From an uncultured Oscillibacter sp. (GTDB lineage: Bacteria; Bacillota; Clostridia; Oscillospirales; Oscillospiraceae), in the NCBI GenBank assembly GCA_910576865.1, contig CAJTKE010000012.1, positions 13,662 to 77,661 of the forward strand: DNA of 64,000 nt. The letters are read 5' to 3'. A program made the translations under genes and the position numbers. Every line of letters begins with the position of its first letter. Within the stretch, counting starts at the first letter, position 1. The notes under the pieces are model-generated. The model was not told the DNA's origin and ran no database searches. It saw only the letters and a list, made by a program, of their open reading frames with translations. Positions 48,476 to 55,789 of the stretch are shown here, piece after piece.

Positions 48476-50194
48476 TTACTCTTTGATTTCGATGTTGTCA
48501 AACTGCCGGCTGAAGGCCAGCAGGTTTTTCAGGTTCTCCTCCGGGGAGGACATCGGCGGCTCCCCCGTGCGGAGGGCCAGCCGCACCGGGGCGCCGGTGA
48601 GGGCCTCCGCCTCCTGGGCGACAGCCTCCCGGACCCGGTCGTTGTCCAGCCGCCCCAGGGTCAGGTCGTCGGGGGCGCAGACCGTCAGCAGGTCCCCCTC
48701 CAGAAAGCCGGAGCACATGCCCAGGAAGGGCCGATACATGGGGGAGAGGCGGTTCTTGCAGTTCTCGATCAAAGTCCGCCACCAGCCGCCGTCCATGGCG
48801 GGGGCCTTTTCGGCGGCGGCGGGGGCCGGCGGGGGCGCTTTCGGGGCGGGAGGCGGCGGGGCCTCCTCCGGGATGTCATAGACCCGCTGTCCCGGCTCCT
48901 CCGCCATGGGCGGCTCCTCCGGCAGGGGAGGGCCCTCCTCCCAGGGGGGCGGGTCCGGGGGTTTTTGAGGGGCGGGCGCTTCCCGCCGCGGCGGCGGGGC
49001 CTGTTCCAACGGCGGCGCCGCGGCGGCGGGGCGATTGGAAAGCTTCGCCCGGGCGGTCTGGTTGTCCTCCAGCCGGGCGATCCGGGCCTCCAGGGCCGTC
49101 AGGTCCCCGGAGAGGCTCTCGTCGCAGAGGCGCAGGAGGCACAGCTCCGCGTCCAGGCGGCGGTTGACGCTGGCATACAGGTCCGCCGAGGCCTTTTGCA
49201 GGGTGGAGGCCAGATGAAGGAAGCGCACGGCGGGGACGTTCTTCCCCAGGCGGTCCAGGGCGGCGGCGTCGTAGCCGCCGGAGAGGAGGGCCGCGCCGCC
49301 CTTGGGGGCGGTCTTCTGGAGCAGCAGGTCCCTGGTGAGGGTGGAGAGCTCCGACAGCACGGCCCCCATGTCCTTGCCGCCCTTGTAGAGCTCGTCCAGC
49401 AGGAGGAGGGCCTCCTGGGCGTTCCGGTTCAGAATCAATTCCATCAGCCGGGCGGTCTGGAGGTTCCCGGCCAAGCCCAGCACGTCCAGCACGGCGGCGG
49501 CGTCGATGGTCCCCCCGGCGGCGGCGCACTGGTCCAGCAGGCTCAGGGCGTCCCGGAGGGCCCCGTCGGCCAGACGGCTCAAAAGCTCCGCCCCGTCGGG
49601 CCGGAGGTCGATGTGTTCCTGCTCCGCCACGTAGCGGAGGCGCTTCGCCGCGTCCTCCGGCCGGATGCGCCGGAAGGAGAACCGCTGGCAGCGGGAGAGA
49701 ATGGTGGCGGGGACCTTGTGGAGCTCCGTGGTGGCCAGGATGAACATCAGGTGCTCCGGCGGCTCCTCCAGGATCTTCAAAAGGGCGTTGAAGGCGGCGG
49801 TGGAGAGCATGTGGACCTCGTCCACGATGTAGACCCGCTTGCGGACGTTGGCGGGGGAGTAGACCGCCTCGTCCCGGAGGGCCCGGACCTGATCCACGCC
49901 GTTGTTGGAGGCGGCGTCCAGCTCCAGCACATCCAGGAAGCCGCCGCTGTCCAGCCCCACGCAGGCCGGGCACTTCCCGCAGGGGTCCCCGTTTTCCGGG
50001 CTTTCGCAGTTCACGGCCTTGGCCAGAATCTTGGCGCAGGTGGTCTTCCCGGTGCCCCGGGTGCCGGTGAAGAGGTAGGCGTGGGAGGTCCGGCCCTCGG
50101 CCACCTGGCGGCGGAGGGTCTCGGTGATGTGCTCCTGGCCGATGACGTCGGCGAAGGTCTTGGGCCGCCACTTGCGGTAGAGGGCCTGATACAC
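48476..50194 (-). CDS. dnaX: DNA polymerase III gamma/tau subunit
   Basis: A 572-residue clamp-loader ATPase starting at a GTG (MYQALYRKWRPKTFADVIGQ) with GGAGGTGA upstream. Walker A is GTRGTGKTTCAKI, the zinc module is CGKCPAC with the earlier Cys, Walker B is VYIVDEVHMLS and the SRC motif is ILSRCQRFSF. After residue 370 there is a long Pro/Ala/Glu linker and a C-terminal tau-like domain. I saw no slippery heptamer that would make a separate gamma. It lies directly downstream of the SRP RNA gene, a conserved Firmicutes arrangement. Confidence 0.97.
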   Translation of the reverse strand: MYQALYRKWRPKTFADVIGQEHITETLRRQVAEGRTSHAYLFTGTRGTGKTTCAKILAKAVNCESPENGDPCGKCPACVGLDSGGFLDVLELDAASNNGVDQVRALRDEAVYSPANVRKRVYIVDEVHMLSTAAFNALLKILEEPPEHLMFILATTELHKVPATILSRCQRFSFRRIRPEDAAKRLRYVAEQEHIDLRPDGAELLSRLADGALRDALSLLDQCAAAGGTIDAAAVLDVLGLAGNLQTARLMELILNRNAQEALLLLDELYKGGKDMGAVLSELSTLTRDLLLQKTAPKGGAALLSGGYDAAALDRLGKNVPAVRFLHLASTLQKASADLYASVNRRLDAELCLLRLCDESLSGDLTALEARIARLEDNQTARAKLSNRPAAAAPPLEQAPPPRREAPAPQKPPDPPPWEEGPPLPEEPPMAEEPGQRVYDIPEEAPPPPAPKAPPPAPAAAEKAPAMDGGWWRTLIENCKNRLSPMYRPFLGMCSGFLEGDLLTVCAPDDLTLGRLDNDRVREAVAQEAEALTGAPVRLALRTGEPPMSSPEENLKNLLAFSRQFDNIEIKE

Positions 50195-50219
50195 CGTCTC
50201 ACCTCCTGAAAATACCCAA

Positions 50220-50358
50220 TCCTCCGTACGCAGCTGCGGAGCCGGTTGCCTCGCGGCACATGAAACATTCCGCTTAATGCTGCTCGGTTCCCCGCCTGAC
50301 ATGGTTCGCAGAGCTTCATTGCGCGAGACCGGCTCCGCAGCTGCCTGCGGAGGACTGC
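50220..50358 (-). ncRNA. ffs: Signal recognition particle RNA (small bacterial type)
   Basis: The ends pair over a long helix (50221-50245 with 50330-50354). The apical domain on the minus strand reads ATGTCAGGCGGGGAACCGAG followed by CAGCATTAAG, the helix 8 signature with GGAA tetraloop and the asymmetric AGCA side. At about 135 nt it is shorter than the 270-nt Bacillus form, so the Alu domain appears reduced or missing. It works with Ffh to target membrane proteins. Confidence 0.93.
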
Positions 50359-50365
50359 TTTTGTT

Positions 50366-50394
50366 ATTCTACTATATTCTTTCCCAAATGGCAA
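50366..50394 (-). promoter_or_regulatory. Promoter of the SRP RNA gene
   Basis: On the minus strand TTGCCA, 17-bp spacer, TAGAAT, with the start about 8 nt before the RNA helix. Confidence 0.75.
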
Positions 50395-50428
50395 CAGAAA
50401 ATTTTCGGGGGTATGATGAAAATACGGC

Positions 50429-50458
50429 TTGCGTATACTGGGAGGGCTGTGGTATAAT
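50429..50458 (+). promoter_or_regulatory. Promoter of the candidate antitoxin RNA
   Basis: TTGCGT (50429-50434), 18-bp spacer, TATAAT (50453-50458) on the plus strand; start near 50465. Confidence 0.75.
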
Positions 50459-50463
50459 CACAG

Positions 50464-50494
50464 CAGACAAGAAGCTTCTATAGCGTCCATGGAA
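50464..50494 (+). repeat. Direct repeat DR-1 (in antitoxin RNA)
   Basis: CAGACAA, GAAGCTTCT, AT, AGCGTCCATGGAA. Pairs with DR-2 at 50602-50636 apart from a 3-nt and a 1-nt insertion and one mismatch. Confidence 0.85.
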
Positions 50495-50533
50495 ATGAAA
50501 CCCCGGGGAGCGGCTACTCCCCGGGGTTTCCCA
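50465..50533 (+). ncRNA. Candidate antisense antitoxin RNA
   Basis: About 70 nt from the promoter at 50429-50458 to the hairpin at 50497-50530. It carries CAGACAA, GAAGCTTCT and AGCGTCCATGGAA (50464-50494), which repeat in the toxin gene at 50602-50636. Because the toxin is on the other strand, these segments are complementary to the toxin mRNA in blocks of 7, 9 and 13 bases, covering the start codon. No sensible frame is encoded. Assignment rests on sequence layout only. Confidence 0.7.
50497..50530. terminator. Shared hairpin between toxin and antitoxin genes
   Basis: GAAACCCCGGGGA (50497-50509), 8-nt loop, TCCCCGGGGTTTC (50518-50530). Lies where the two convergent transcripts meet. T-tracts are weak on both sides, so efficiency is uncertain. 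Confidence 0.7.
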
Positions 50534-50536
50534 TGT

Positions 50537-50632
50537 TTACCGTCCTTTGCGCTGCTTGTCAAGCCACTGGCAGACGTAATACGAGATCACGCCCGCGCCG
50601 ACAGACAAAATGAAGCTTCTCAAAGCGTCCAT
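50537..50632 (-). CDS. Small hydrophobic peptide, candidate type I (Fst-like) toxin
   Basis: A 31-residue peptide: MDALRSFILSVGAGVISYYV then CQWLDKQRKGR. It has a short N-terminus, one membrane helix (about residues 6-22), and a basic tail ending after a WLDK motif, the plan of Fst/Ldr-type toxins that insert in the cytoplasmic membrane. GGAGG lies 8 nt before the ATG. It has its own promoter (50682-50710), and an opposing RNA with complementarity to its start. From memory, similar short peptides with SYYxCxWLD are common in Firmicutes; family membership was not checked. It could instead be a harmless small membrane protein. Confidence 0.72.
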   Translation of the reverse strand: MDALRSFILSVGAGVISYYVCQWLDKQRKGR

Positions 50633-50636
50633 GGAA
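50602..50636 (+). repeat. Direct repeat DR-2 (over toxin start codon)
   Basis: CAGACAA, AAT, GAAGCTTCT, CAA, AGCGTCCATGGAA on the plus strand. On the minus strand it holds the toxin ATG and first ten codons. Confidence 0.85.
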
Positions 50637-50681
50637 CTCACCTCCTTCCCACTTGCGGGACGGAGAAAGGACGGGGCTGCC

Positions 50682-50710
50682 ATTATAACAGTTTCCGACA
50701 TTTTCCGCAA
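50682..50710 (-). promoter_or_regulatory. Promoter of the candidate toxin gene
   Basis: On the minus strand TTGCGG, 17-bp spacer, TATAAT; start near 50675, leader about 43 nt. Confidence 0.8.
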
Positions 50711-50723
50711 GGCCGGCAGAAGT

Positions 50724-50760
50724 GAAAAATCCCCCGCCGCTCTTAGAGCGGCGGGGGATT
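50724..50760 (-). terminator. Terminator of gap
   Basis: Perfect 14-bp arms AATCCCCCGCCGCT / AGCGGCGGGGGATT around CTTAG, followed on the minus strand by TTTTT. It separates gap from the toxin promoter. Confidence 0.88.
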
Positions 50761-50779
50761 GAAGCGCTATAGGGGAAAA

Positions 50780-51793
50780 TCACTTGTTGTCCACGGAGAA
50801 CATATAGGCGATCAGCTCCACCATCTTGTTGGCGTAGCCGCACTCGTTGTCGTACCAGGAGACGACCTTGACGAAGTTGTCGGTCAGGCTGAGGCCGGCC
50901 TTCTTGTCGAAGATGGAGGTCCGGGAGTCACCCAGGAAGTCGCTGGAGACCACGTCCTCGTCGGTGTAGCCCAGGACGCCCTTCAGCTCGCCCTCGCTGG
51001 CTTCCTTCATGGCCTTGCAGATGTCCTCATAGGAGGCGGGCTTCTCCAGGCGGGCGGTCAGGTCCACCACGGACACGTCCAGGGTGGGAACGCGCATGGA
51101 GATGCCGGTCAGCTTGCCGTTCAGCTCGGGGATGACCTTGCCCACGGCCTTGGCCGCGCCGGTGGAGGAGGGGATGATGTTGCCGGTGGCCGCGCGGCCG
51201 CCCCGCCAGTCCTTCATGGAAGCGCCGTCCAGCAGCTTCTGGGTGGGGGTGACGGAGTGAACGGTGGTCATCAGGCCCTCGACAATGCCGAATTTCTCAT
51301 TCAGAACCTTGGCGATGGGGGCCAGGCAGTTGGTGGTGCAGGAGGCGTTGGAGACATAGGTCATGTCGGAGGTGTACTTTTTGTTGTTCACGCCCATGAC
51401 GAACATCGGGGTGTCGTCCTTGGAGGGGGCGCCCATGATGACGTGCTTGGCTCCGGCCTTGATGTGGCCCTCGCACTTGTCCTTGCTCAGGTGCTGGCCG
51501 GTGCACTCGCAGATATACTCGGCGCCCACGGAAGCCCAGGGGATGTCGCCGACTTCCTTGGCGGTGAAAACCTTGAACTCCTTGCCGTCCACGATCAGGC
51601 AGTCGGCGCCGAAGCTGACCTCGCCGGGGAACTTGCCGTGGACGGAGTCATACTTCAGCATGTAGGCCATATACTCGGGGCTCATGAAGGGATCGTTCAG
51701 GGCGACGACCTCCACGTCGTCGCGCTTCAGGGCGGCGCGGAACACGATGCGGCCGATGCGGCCAAAACCATTGATGCCGATTTTCGCTTTCAT
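50780..51793 (-). CDS. gap: Glyceraldehyde-3-phosphate dehydrogenase
   Basis: A 337-residue glycolytic enzyme. The Rossmann start KIGINGFGRIGRIVFRAAL, the catalytic loop SNASCTTNCLAPIAKVL with the active Cys, the RGGRAATGNIIPSSTGAAKA loop and the C-terminal SWYDNECGYANKM are all intact. Single-gene unit; AAAGGAG precedes the ATG. Its leader carries a perfect palindrome and a direct repeat. Confidence 0.98.
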   Translation of the reverse strand: MKAKIGINGFGRIGRIVFRAALKRDDVEVVALNDPFMSPEYMAYMLKYDSVHGKFPGEVSFGADCLIVDGKEFKVFTAKEVGDIPWASVGAEYICECTGQHLSKDKCEGHIKAGAKHVIMGAPSKDDTPMFVMGVNNKKYTSDMTYVSNASCTTNCLAPIAKVLNEKFGIVEGLMTTVHSVTPTQKLLDGASMKDWRGGRAATGNIIPSSTGAAKAVGKVIPELNGKLTGISMRVPTLDVSVVDLTARLEKPASYEDICKAMKEASEGELKGVLGYTDEDVVSSDFLGDSRTSIFDKKAGLSLTDNFVKVVSWYDNECGYANKMVELIAYMFSVDNK

Positions 51794-51818
51794 AATACAG
51801 GGCTCCTTTCAAAATTTG

Positions 51819-51865
51819 GGTACAATTTGTACCGGAATGCCATATAAACGATTGCGTAAACGATT
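51819..51865. promoter_or_regulatory. Operator-like elements in the gap leader
   Basis: Perfect palindrome GGTACAA-T-TTGTACC (51819-51833) and, next to it, direct repeats TAAACGATT at 51845-51853 and 51857-51865. Both lie between the gap promoter and its RBS. No regulator was identified. Confidence 0.55.
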
Positions 51866-51888
51866 TGTTTGGGTCTTTTCCAGATGCT

Positions 51889-51917
51889 ATAGTATCACAA
51901 CGTGAAGTTTTTGGCAA
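51889..51917 (-). promoter_or_regulatory. Promoter of gap
   Basis: On the minus strand TTGCCA, 17-bp spacer, TACTAT; leader about 88 nt. Confidence 0.75.
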
Positions 51918-52150
51918 TCATCATTTCAAACAACAATTGACGGGGGGCATTGTGAATTTTTGATAATAAAGCAGTTCTTTTCCAAATTGCCTGAAACAGC
52001 CGGCGCGCCTTACCTGGAAAAGGATTCCCGAAGGGCCGGGGATTATGCGTCACGGGGCGGACAGCCCGTCAATTCCGCCGGAAAGGGGCGGAGGTTTTTG
52101 GCGAAAACATATAAAAATATGAAAGGTTGACCTTTTTGGGGGCGGAGGGC
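51918..52150 (+). other. Upstream region of the DUF3343-yedE-tusA operon
   Basis: No gene is supportable. A possible promoter TTGACG-N18-TGATAA lies at 51937-51966, and palindromes CATAT-AAAA-ATATG (about 52107-52120) and AAAGGT-TG-ACCTTT (52121-52134) sit before the main promoter. No known riboswitch motif was recognised. Confidence 0.45.
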
Positions 52151-52193
52151 TTGCCGGCCCGGAAAAAATATGTTATTCTTTTGAAAGAATAAC
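52151..52193 (+). promoter_or_regulatory. Promoter with overlapping palindromic operator, DUF3343-yedE-tusA operon
   Basis: TTGCCG (52151-52156), 17-bp spacer, TATTCT (52174-52179). The perfect palindrome GTTATTCTTT-TG-AAAGAATAAC (52172-52193) covers the -10 box and start site, the usual place for a repressor. Confidence 0.7.
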
Positions 52194-52212
52194 GAAAAAG
52201 GGGGGGACGGCC

Positions 52213-52449
52213 ATGGAACGCCGCGGTCCGCGCTGCGTTGTTTCGTTTCACACCACCGCCGGGGCCATGGCGGCGGAACGCCTCTGCCGCCGGGAGGGCC
52301 TGGAGGGGAGGCTGATCTCCGTGCCCCGGAGCGTCACCTCCGACTGCGGGCTGGCCTGGGCCGCCCCGCCGGGGCTGCGGGAGCTTCTGGAGCGCCGTTT
52401 CCGGGAGGCGGGCATTGAGGCCGCAGGCTTTCACGAGCTGACGCTTTGA
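52213..52449 (+). CDS. DUF3343 protein, putative Se/S carrier-like
   Basis: A 78-residue protein matching the DUF3343 pattern: CVVSFHTTAGAMAAERLCRR, then LISVPRSVTSDCGLAW with a conserved cysteine, and a helical C-terminus. Such proteins are encoded beside YedE and TusA-like genes and are proposed carriers of selenium or sulfur; this is not proven. First gene of the operon. Confidence 0.85.
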   Translation: MERRGPRCVVSFHTTAGAMAAERLCRREGLEGRLISVPRSVTSDCGLAWAAPPGLRELLERRFREAGIEAAGFHELTL

Positions 52450-52501
52450 ACGCCTTTTTCCCCGCGCCGTTGTTCTGAAGAGAGAATGGAGGAGGAATCG
52501 T

Positions 52502-53605
52502 ATGAAAGAGAACACCTTTGTCCGCCGCTATGGCCCGATTGTTCTGGCCGGGATCGTGGTGGGCGCGGCGGCGCTGCTTCTGACCGCCGCCGGGAATCCC
52601 AAGAACATGGGCTTCTGCATCGCCTGCTTCGAGCGGGACATCGCCGGGGCCCTGGGCCTCCACGGCGCCGGGAAGGTCCAGTACCTCCGGCCGGAGATTC
52701 CCGGCATCGTCCTGGGGGCCATGCTCTCGGCCCTGGCCTTCCGGGAGTTCAAGGCCCGGGCGGGCTCCTGTCCCGCCAGCCGCTTTGTGGTGGGTTTGTT
52801 TGTCATGATCGGCGCCCTGGTCTTCCTGGGCTGTCCTTTGCGGATGGTCATCCGCCTGGGCGGCGGGGACCTGACCGCCGCGGCGGGCCTGCTGGGCTTC
52901 CTGGCGGGGATTCTGGCGGGCGTGGTCTTTTTGAAAAAGGGCTTTTCTCTGGGCCGGGCCTATCCCGTCAAGACGGGGGAGGGCTTCGCCCTGCCCGCCG
53001 TGATGGCGGGGCTGCTGGCCCTGCTTTTCCTGGCCCCGGGCCTGCTGAAGTTCTCCGAGGAGGGGCCGGGGTCCATGCGGGCCTTCTGGCTGATCTCCCT
53101 GGCCGCCGGGCTGGCGGTGGGCTTCGCCGCCCAGCGGAGCCGCCTGTGCATGGCGGGGGGCCTCCGGGACGCGTTTCTGGTCCGGGACTTCACGCTGCTG
53201 GCGGGCTTCCTGGCCATCTGGGTTACGGTCACCGTGGGGAATCTCATCATCGGGAGCTACAGCCTCTCCATGCTCTCCCAGCCCGTGGCCCACAGCCAGC
53301 ACCTCTGGTCCTTCCTGGGCATGGCCCTGTGCGGCTGGGGGTCCATCCTCCTGGGGGGCTGTCCCCTGAGGCAGCTCATTTTGGCGGGAGAGGGAAACGG
53401 CGACGCCGCCGTGACGGTGCTGGGCATGGTCGCCGGGGCGGCTCTCGCCCACAACTTCGGCCTGGCGGGGAATCCCGACAGCGTCGTGGACGGCGTGTAC
53501 AAGGTTGGCGGCATCGGAACGGCGGGCATGATCGCCGTGGGGATTGGCTTCGCGGTGCTGCTTGTGGTGAGCCTGCTGCATCTTCCGGGAAAGGAGGAGG
53601 CGTGA
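52502..53605 (+). CDS. yedE: YedE-family sulfur/selenium transport membrane protein
   Basis: A 367-residue protein with about ten membrane helices. It has two repeats each with a cysteine-bearing motif: GNPKNMGFCIACFERDIAGA, then FLGCPLRMVIRLGGG, RSRLCMAGGLRDAFL and LLGGCPLRQLILAGEGN. This fits the YeeE/YedE (thiosulfate/selenium) transporter family. AGGAGG precedes the ATG. The stop overlaps the tusA start (TGATG). Confidence 0.92.
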   Translation: MKENTFVRRYGPIVLAGIVVGAAALLLTAAGNPKNMGFCIACFERDIAGALGLHGAGKVQYLRPEIPGIVLGAMLSALAFREFKARAGSCPASRFVVGLFVMIGALVFLGCPLRMVIRLGGGDLTAAAGLLGFLAGILAGVVFLKKGFSLGRAYPVKTGEGFALPAVMAGLLALLFLAPGLLKFSEEGPGSMRAFWLISLAAGLAVGFAAQRSRLCMAGGLRDAFLVRDFTLLAGFLAIWVTVTVGNLIIGSYSLSMLSQPVAHSQHLWSFLGMALCGWGSILLGGCPLRQLILAGEGNGDAAVTVLGMVAGAALAHNFGLAGNPDSVVDGVYKVGGIGTAGMIAVGIGFAVLLVVSLLHLPGKEEA

Positions 53606-53808
53606 TGGTCGACGCGAGAGGACAGTCCTGTCCCATTCCGGTGGTGATGACCCGGAGGGTGCTGGAAAGAGAAAAGCCCGCCCGGCTGGAGGTCCTGGTG
53701 GACGCCCGGGTGGCGGTGGAGAACGTCACCCGCTGCGCCCGGTCCCTGGGCTATCAGGTGACTGCGGAGTCCCAGGGGGCGGATTTCAAGCTGACCCTGA
53801 CAAAGTGA
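53605..53808 (+). CDS. TusA/SirA-like sulfurtransferase domain protein
   Basis: A 67-residue protein: MVDARGQSCPIPVVMTRRVL with the CPxP motif whose cysteine carries persulfide or selenide, followed by the two-layer alpha/beta fold. It corresponds to the TusA domain of YedF, without the C-terminal DsrE-like domain. Overlaps yedE by one base. Confidence 0.9.
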   Translation: MVDARGQSCPIPVVMTRRVLEREKPARLEVLVDARVAVENVTRCARSLGYQVTAESQGADFKLTLTK

Positions 53809-53818
53809 ACAGGAGAGA

Positions 53819-53848
53819 GGGGAGGGCCGGAACGGCTCTCCCCTTTTT
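53819..53848 (+). terminator. Terminator after tusA
   Basis: GGGGAGGGCCG, GAA loop region, CGGCTCTCCCC with one wobble, then TTTTT. Confidence 0.82.
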
Positions 53849-53876
53849 CCGGGCGGAAGAGGCCCGCCGCCCTCGC

Positions 53877-53906
53877 TTGACGGGAGCGCGGAAAAAGCGG
53901 TATAAT
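53877..53906 (+). promoter_or_regulatory. Promoter of the zinc-ribbon membrane protein gene
   Basis: TTGACG, 18-bp spacer, TATAAT (53901-53906). Confidence 0.75.
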
Positions 53907-53949
53907 AAGGAAGAGAACCCCCGTGAACACCAGATGGGAGGTAGCCGGA

Positions 53950-54201
53950 ATGGACTGGAAAAAGAGCTGGGCCCTGATGTGGGTCTGCTATCTGATTGGC
54001 GTGATTCCGCTGGCGCCGCCCCTGCTGGCGGGGGCCGGGAAGGGCTGGGCCGCGGCGGCGGTGCTGGTGATGGCGGCTGGATATTTTCAGACGGTGTTCT
54101 TTTTCAACTGCCCCCGCTGCGGGTACAACTGGGTGAAGCACCGGATGTATGTCCCCAGGCTTCCCCACCGCTGTCCCCACTGCGGCGAATTCATCTGGTG
54201 A
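53950..54201 (+). CDS. Small membrane protein with C-terminal zinc ribbon
   Basis: An 83-residue protein. Two hydrophobic segments (about residues 8-25 and 32-52) are followed by CPRCGYNW and CPHCGEFIW, a likely zinc ribbon. I chose the ATG at 53950 with GGGAGGT upstream; a GTG at 53923 is possible. No function recognised. A strong promoter precedes it, and ansA follows after 37 bp, so they may be cotranscribed. Confidence 0.75.
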   Translation: MDWKKSWALMWVCYLIGVIPLAPPLLAGAGKGWAAAAVLVMAAGYFQTVFFFNCPRCGYNWVKHRMYVPRLPHRCPHCGEFIW

Positions 54202-54238
54202 CGCGGCCTCATTACTGAATTTCAAGGAGGTTCCCTCC

Positions 54239-55249
54239 ATGCCCCACACGAGAGACAAAAAGCGCGTCCTCCTCGTCGGCACCGGCGGCACCATCGCCTC
54301 GGAGGTGACGGAGGGGGGCCTGGCCCCGGAGCTGACCACGGAGCAGCTGCTGCGCCATGTCCCGGGCATTTCCGATATCTGCGCCGTGGACTGCCTCCAG
54401 CTTCTGAACCTGGACAGCACCAATATCGGCCCCGGCCACTGGCTCCAGATGGCCCGGTGCCTCCGGGAACACTACGGCCGGTATGACGGCTTCGTCCTCA
54501 CCCACGGCACGGACACCATGGCCTACACGGCGGCGGCCCTGAGCTATCTCATTCAGGGAAGCCCCAAGCCCATTGTCCTCACCGGAGCCCAGCGGCCCAT
54601 CGGCTTCGATTCCACGGACTCGAAGACAAATCTCAGCGACGCTTTCCGCTGCGCGGCGGAGGACCTGCCGGGGGTCTCCATCGTCTTCGACGGCAAGGTC
54701 ATCCCCGGCACCCGGGCCAGGAAGACCCGGTCCAAGAGCTTCCAGGCCTTCTCCAGCATCAATTATCCCTATCTCGGCATCCTTCGGGACGGGGTGCTCC
54801 TCCGCTATATCCGCCAGGACTGCGGGGCCTGGCCCATGTTCTACGACACGCTGGACACCCGGGTGGCCCTGCTGAAGCTCCTGCCGGGCATGGACCGGTC
54901 GGCGGCGGACTTCCTCCTGGAGCGGAACGACGGGCTCATCATCGAGAGCTTCGGCGTGGGGGGCCTGCCGGAGTCCGGGGGCTTCTACCACTGCGTGGAC
55001 GAGGCCCTGGCGGCGGGGAAGACCGTGGTCATCACCACCCAGGTGGAGAACGAGGGCAGCGACGTGGGGGTCTACCACGTGGGCCACGCCCTGAAAAATA
55101 AATTGGGGGTCCTGGAGGCCTACGACATGACCACGGAGGCCGTGACCGCCAAGCTCATGTGGATTCTGGGCCAGACCCGGGAGCGGCGGGAGGTGGAGCG
55201 TCTCTTCTACACCCCGGTGGCCCGGGACATCCTCTGGCCCGTGGAGTGA
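54239..55249 (+). CDS. ansA: Type I (cytoplasmic) L-asparaginase
   Basis: A 336-residue amidohydrolase converting asparagine to aspartate and ammonia. The first catalytic motif VGTGGTIASEV has the nucleophile Thr; the second is VLTHGTDTMAYTAAAL. No signal peptide, in line with the type I enzyme. AAGGAGG precedes the ATG at 54239. The window also encodes asnB and glutamine synthetase, the opposite reactions. Confidence 0.96.
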   Translation: MPHTRDKKRVLLVGTGGTIASEVTEGGLAPELTTEQLLRHVPGISDICAVDCLQLLNLDSTNIGPGHWLQMARCLREHYGRYDGFVLTHGTDTMAYTAAALSYLIQGSPKPIVLTGAQRPIGFDSTDSKTNLSDAFRCAAEDLPGVSIVFDGKVIPGTRARKTRSKSFQAFSSINYPYLGILRDGVLLRYIRQDCGAWPMFYDTLDTRVALLKLLPGMDRSAADFLLERNDGLIIESFGVGGLPESGGFYHCVDEALAAGKTVVITTQVENEGSDVGVYHVGHALKNKLGVLEAYDMTTEAVTAKLMWILGQTRERREVERLFYTPVARDILWPVE

Positions 55250-55278
55250 GGGGACCGGATTTTGGAAAGGAGCAAACT

Positions 55279-55686
55279 ATGGAGTGCGTACGGCGGTTCG
55301 TACAATCCCACAAGGCGGTTGCCTATGGGCTGGTCTTTGGCATGGTTATATTCTTCAACTGTTTCGGGTTCCCTATATACAACCTGAATAAGGAATGGTT
55401 GCTTTCCATCACGGCGGAGTATCTCTACCTCGACGTCGGGGCCGCACTCTTTTCCGGCGCCCTTCTGGCGGCGCAGTTTCCCCAAAAGCGCTTCTGGCAG
55501 ATTGCGCTGCTGTCGGCGGCGCTTGCCTGCGGAGGGCTGGCCTGCCGCTATCTCCTGGAGTTTGGCGAGGTTTCCAACACCTATAATTTTACCATGCCCA
55601 ACATTGCATTGCACTTGGCGGCCTTCGCGGGAATCTGTGCCCTGAGCTGGCGGTATGTTGCGAAACAGAGCCGGAAGAACGGCTGA
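55279..55686 (+). CDS. Small membrane protein of unknown function
   Basis: A 135-residue protein with four hydrophobic segments (VAYGLVFGMVIFFNCFGFPI, LDVGAALFSGALLAAQF, IALLSAALACGGLACRY and IALHLAAFAGICALSW). GAAAGGAG precedes the ATG. Codon use is more AT-rich than neighbouring genes, which hints at different ancestry. No motif recognised. Confidence 0.72.
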   Translation: MECVRRFVQSHKAVAYGLVFGMVIFFNCFGFPIYNLNKEWLLSITAEYLYLDVGAALFSGALLAAQFPQKRFWQIALLSAALACGGLACRYLLEFGEVSNTYNFTMPNIALHLAAFAGICALSWRYVAKQSRKNG

Positions 55687-55789
55687 CCGACCCGGCGAAA
55701 CTTGGAACGGAATCCCCACTTTCTTTTTTGCGGATTCTATGCTATACTGGTCCTGTATCAACCCGCCGGGGGAGAAAGGAGTCCCGCCC

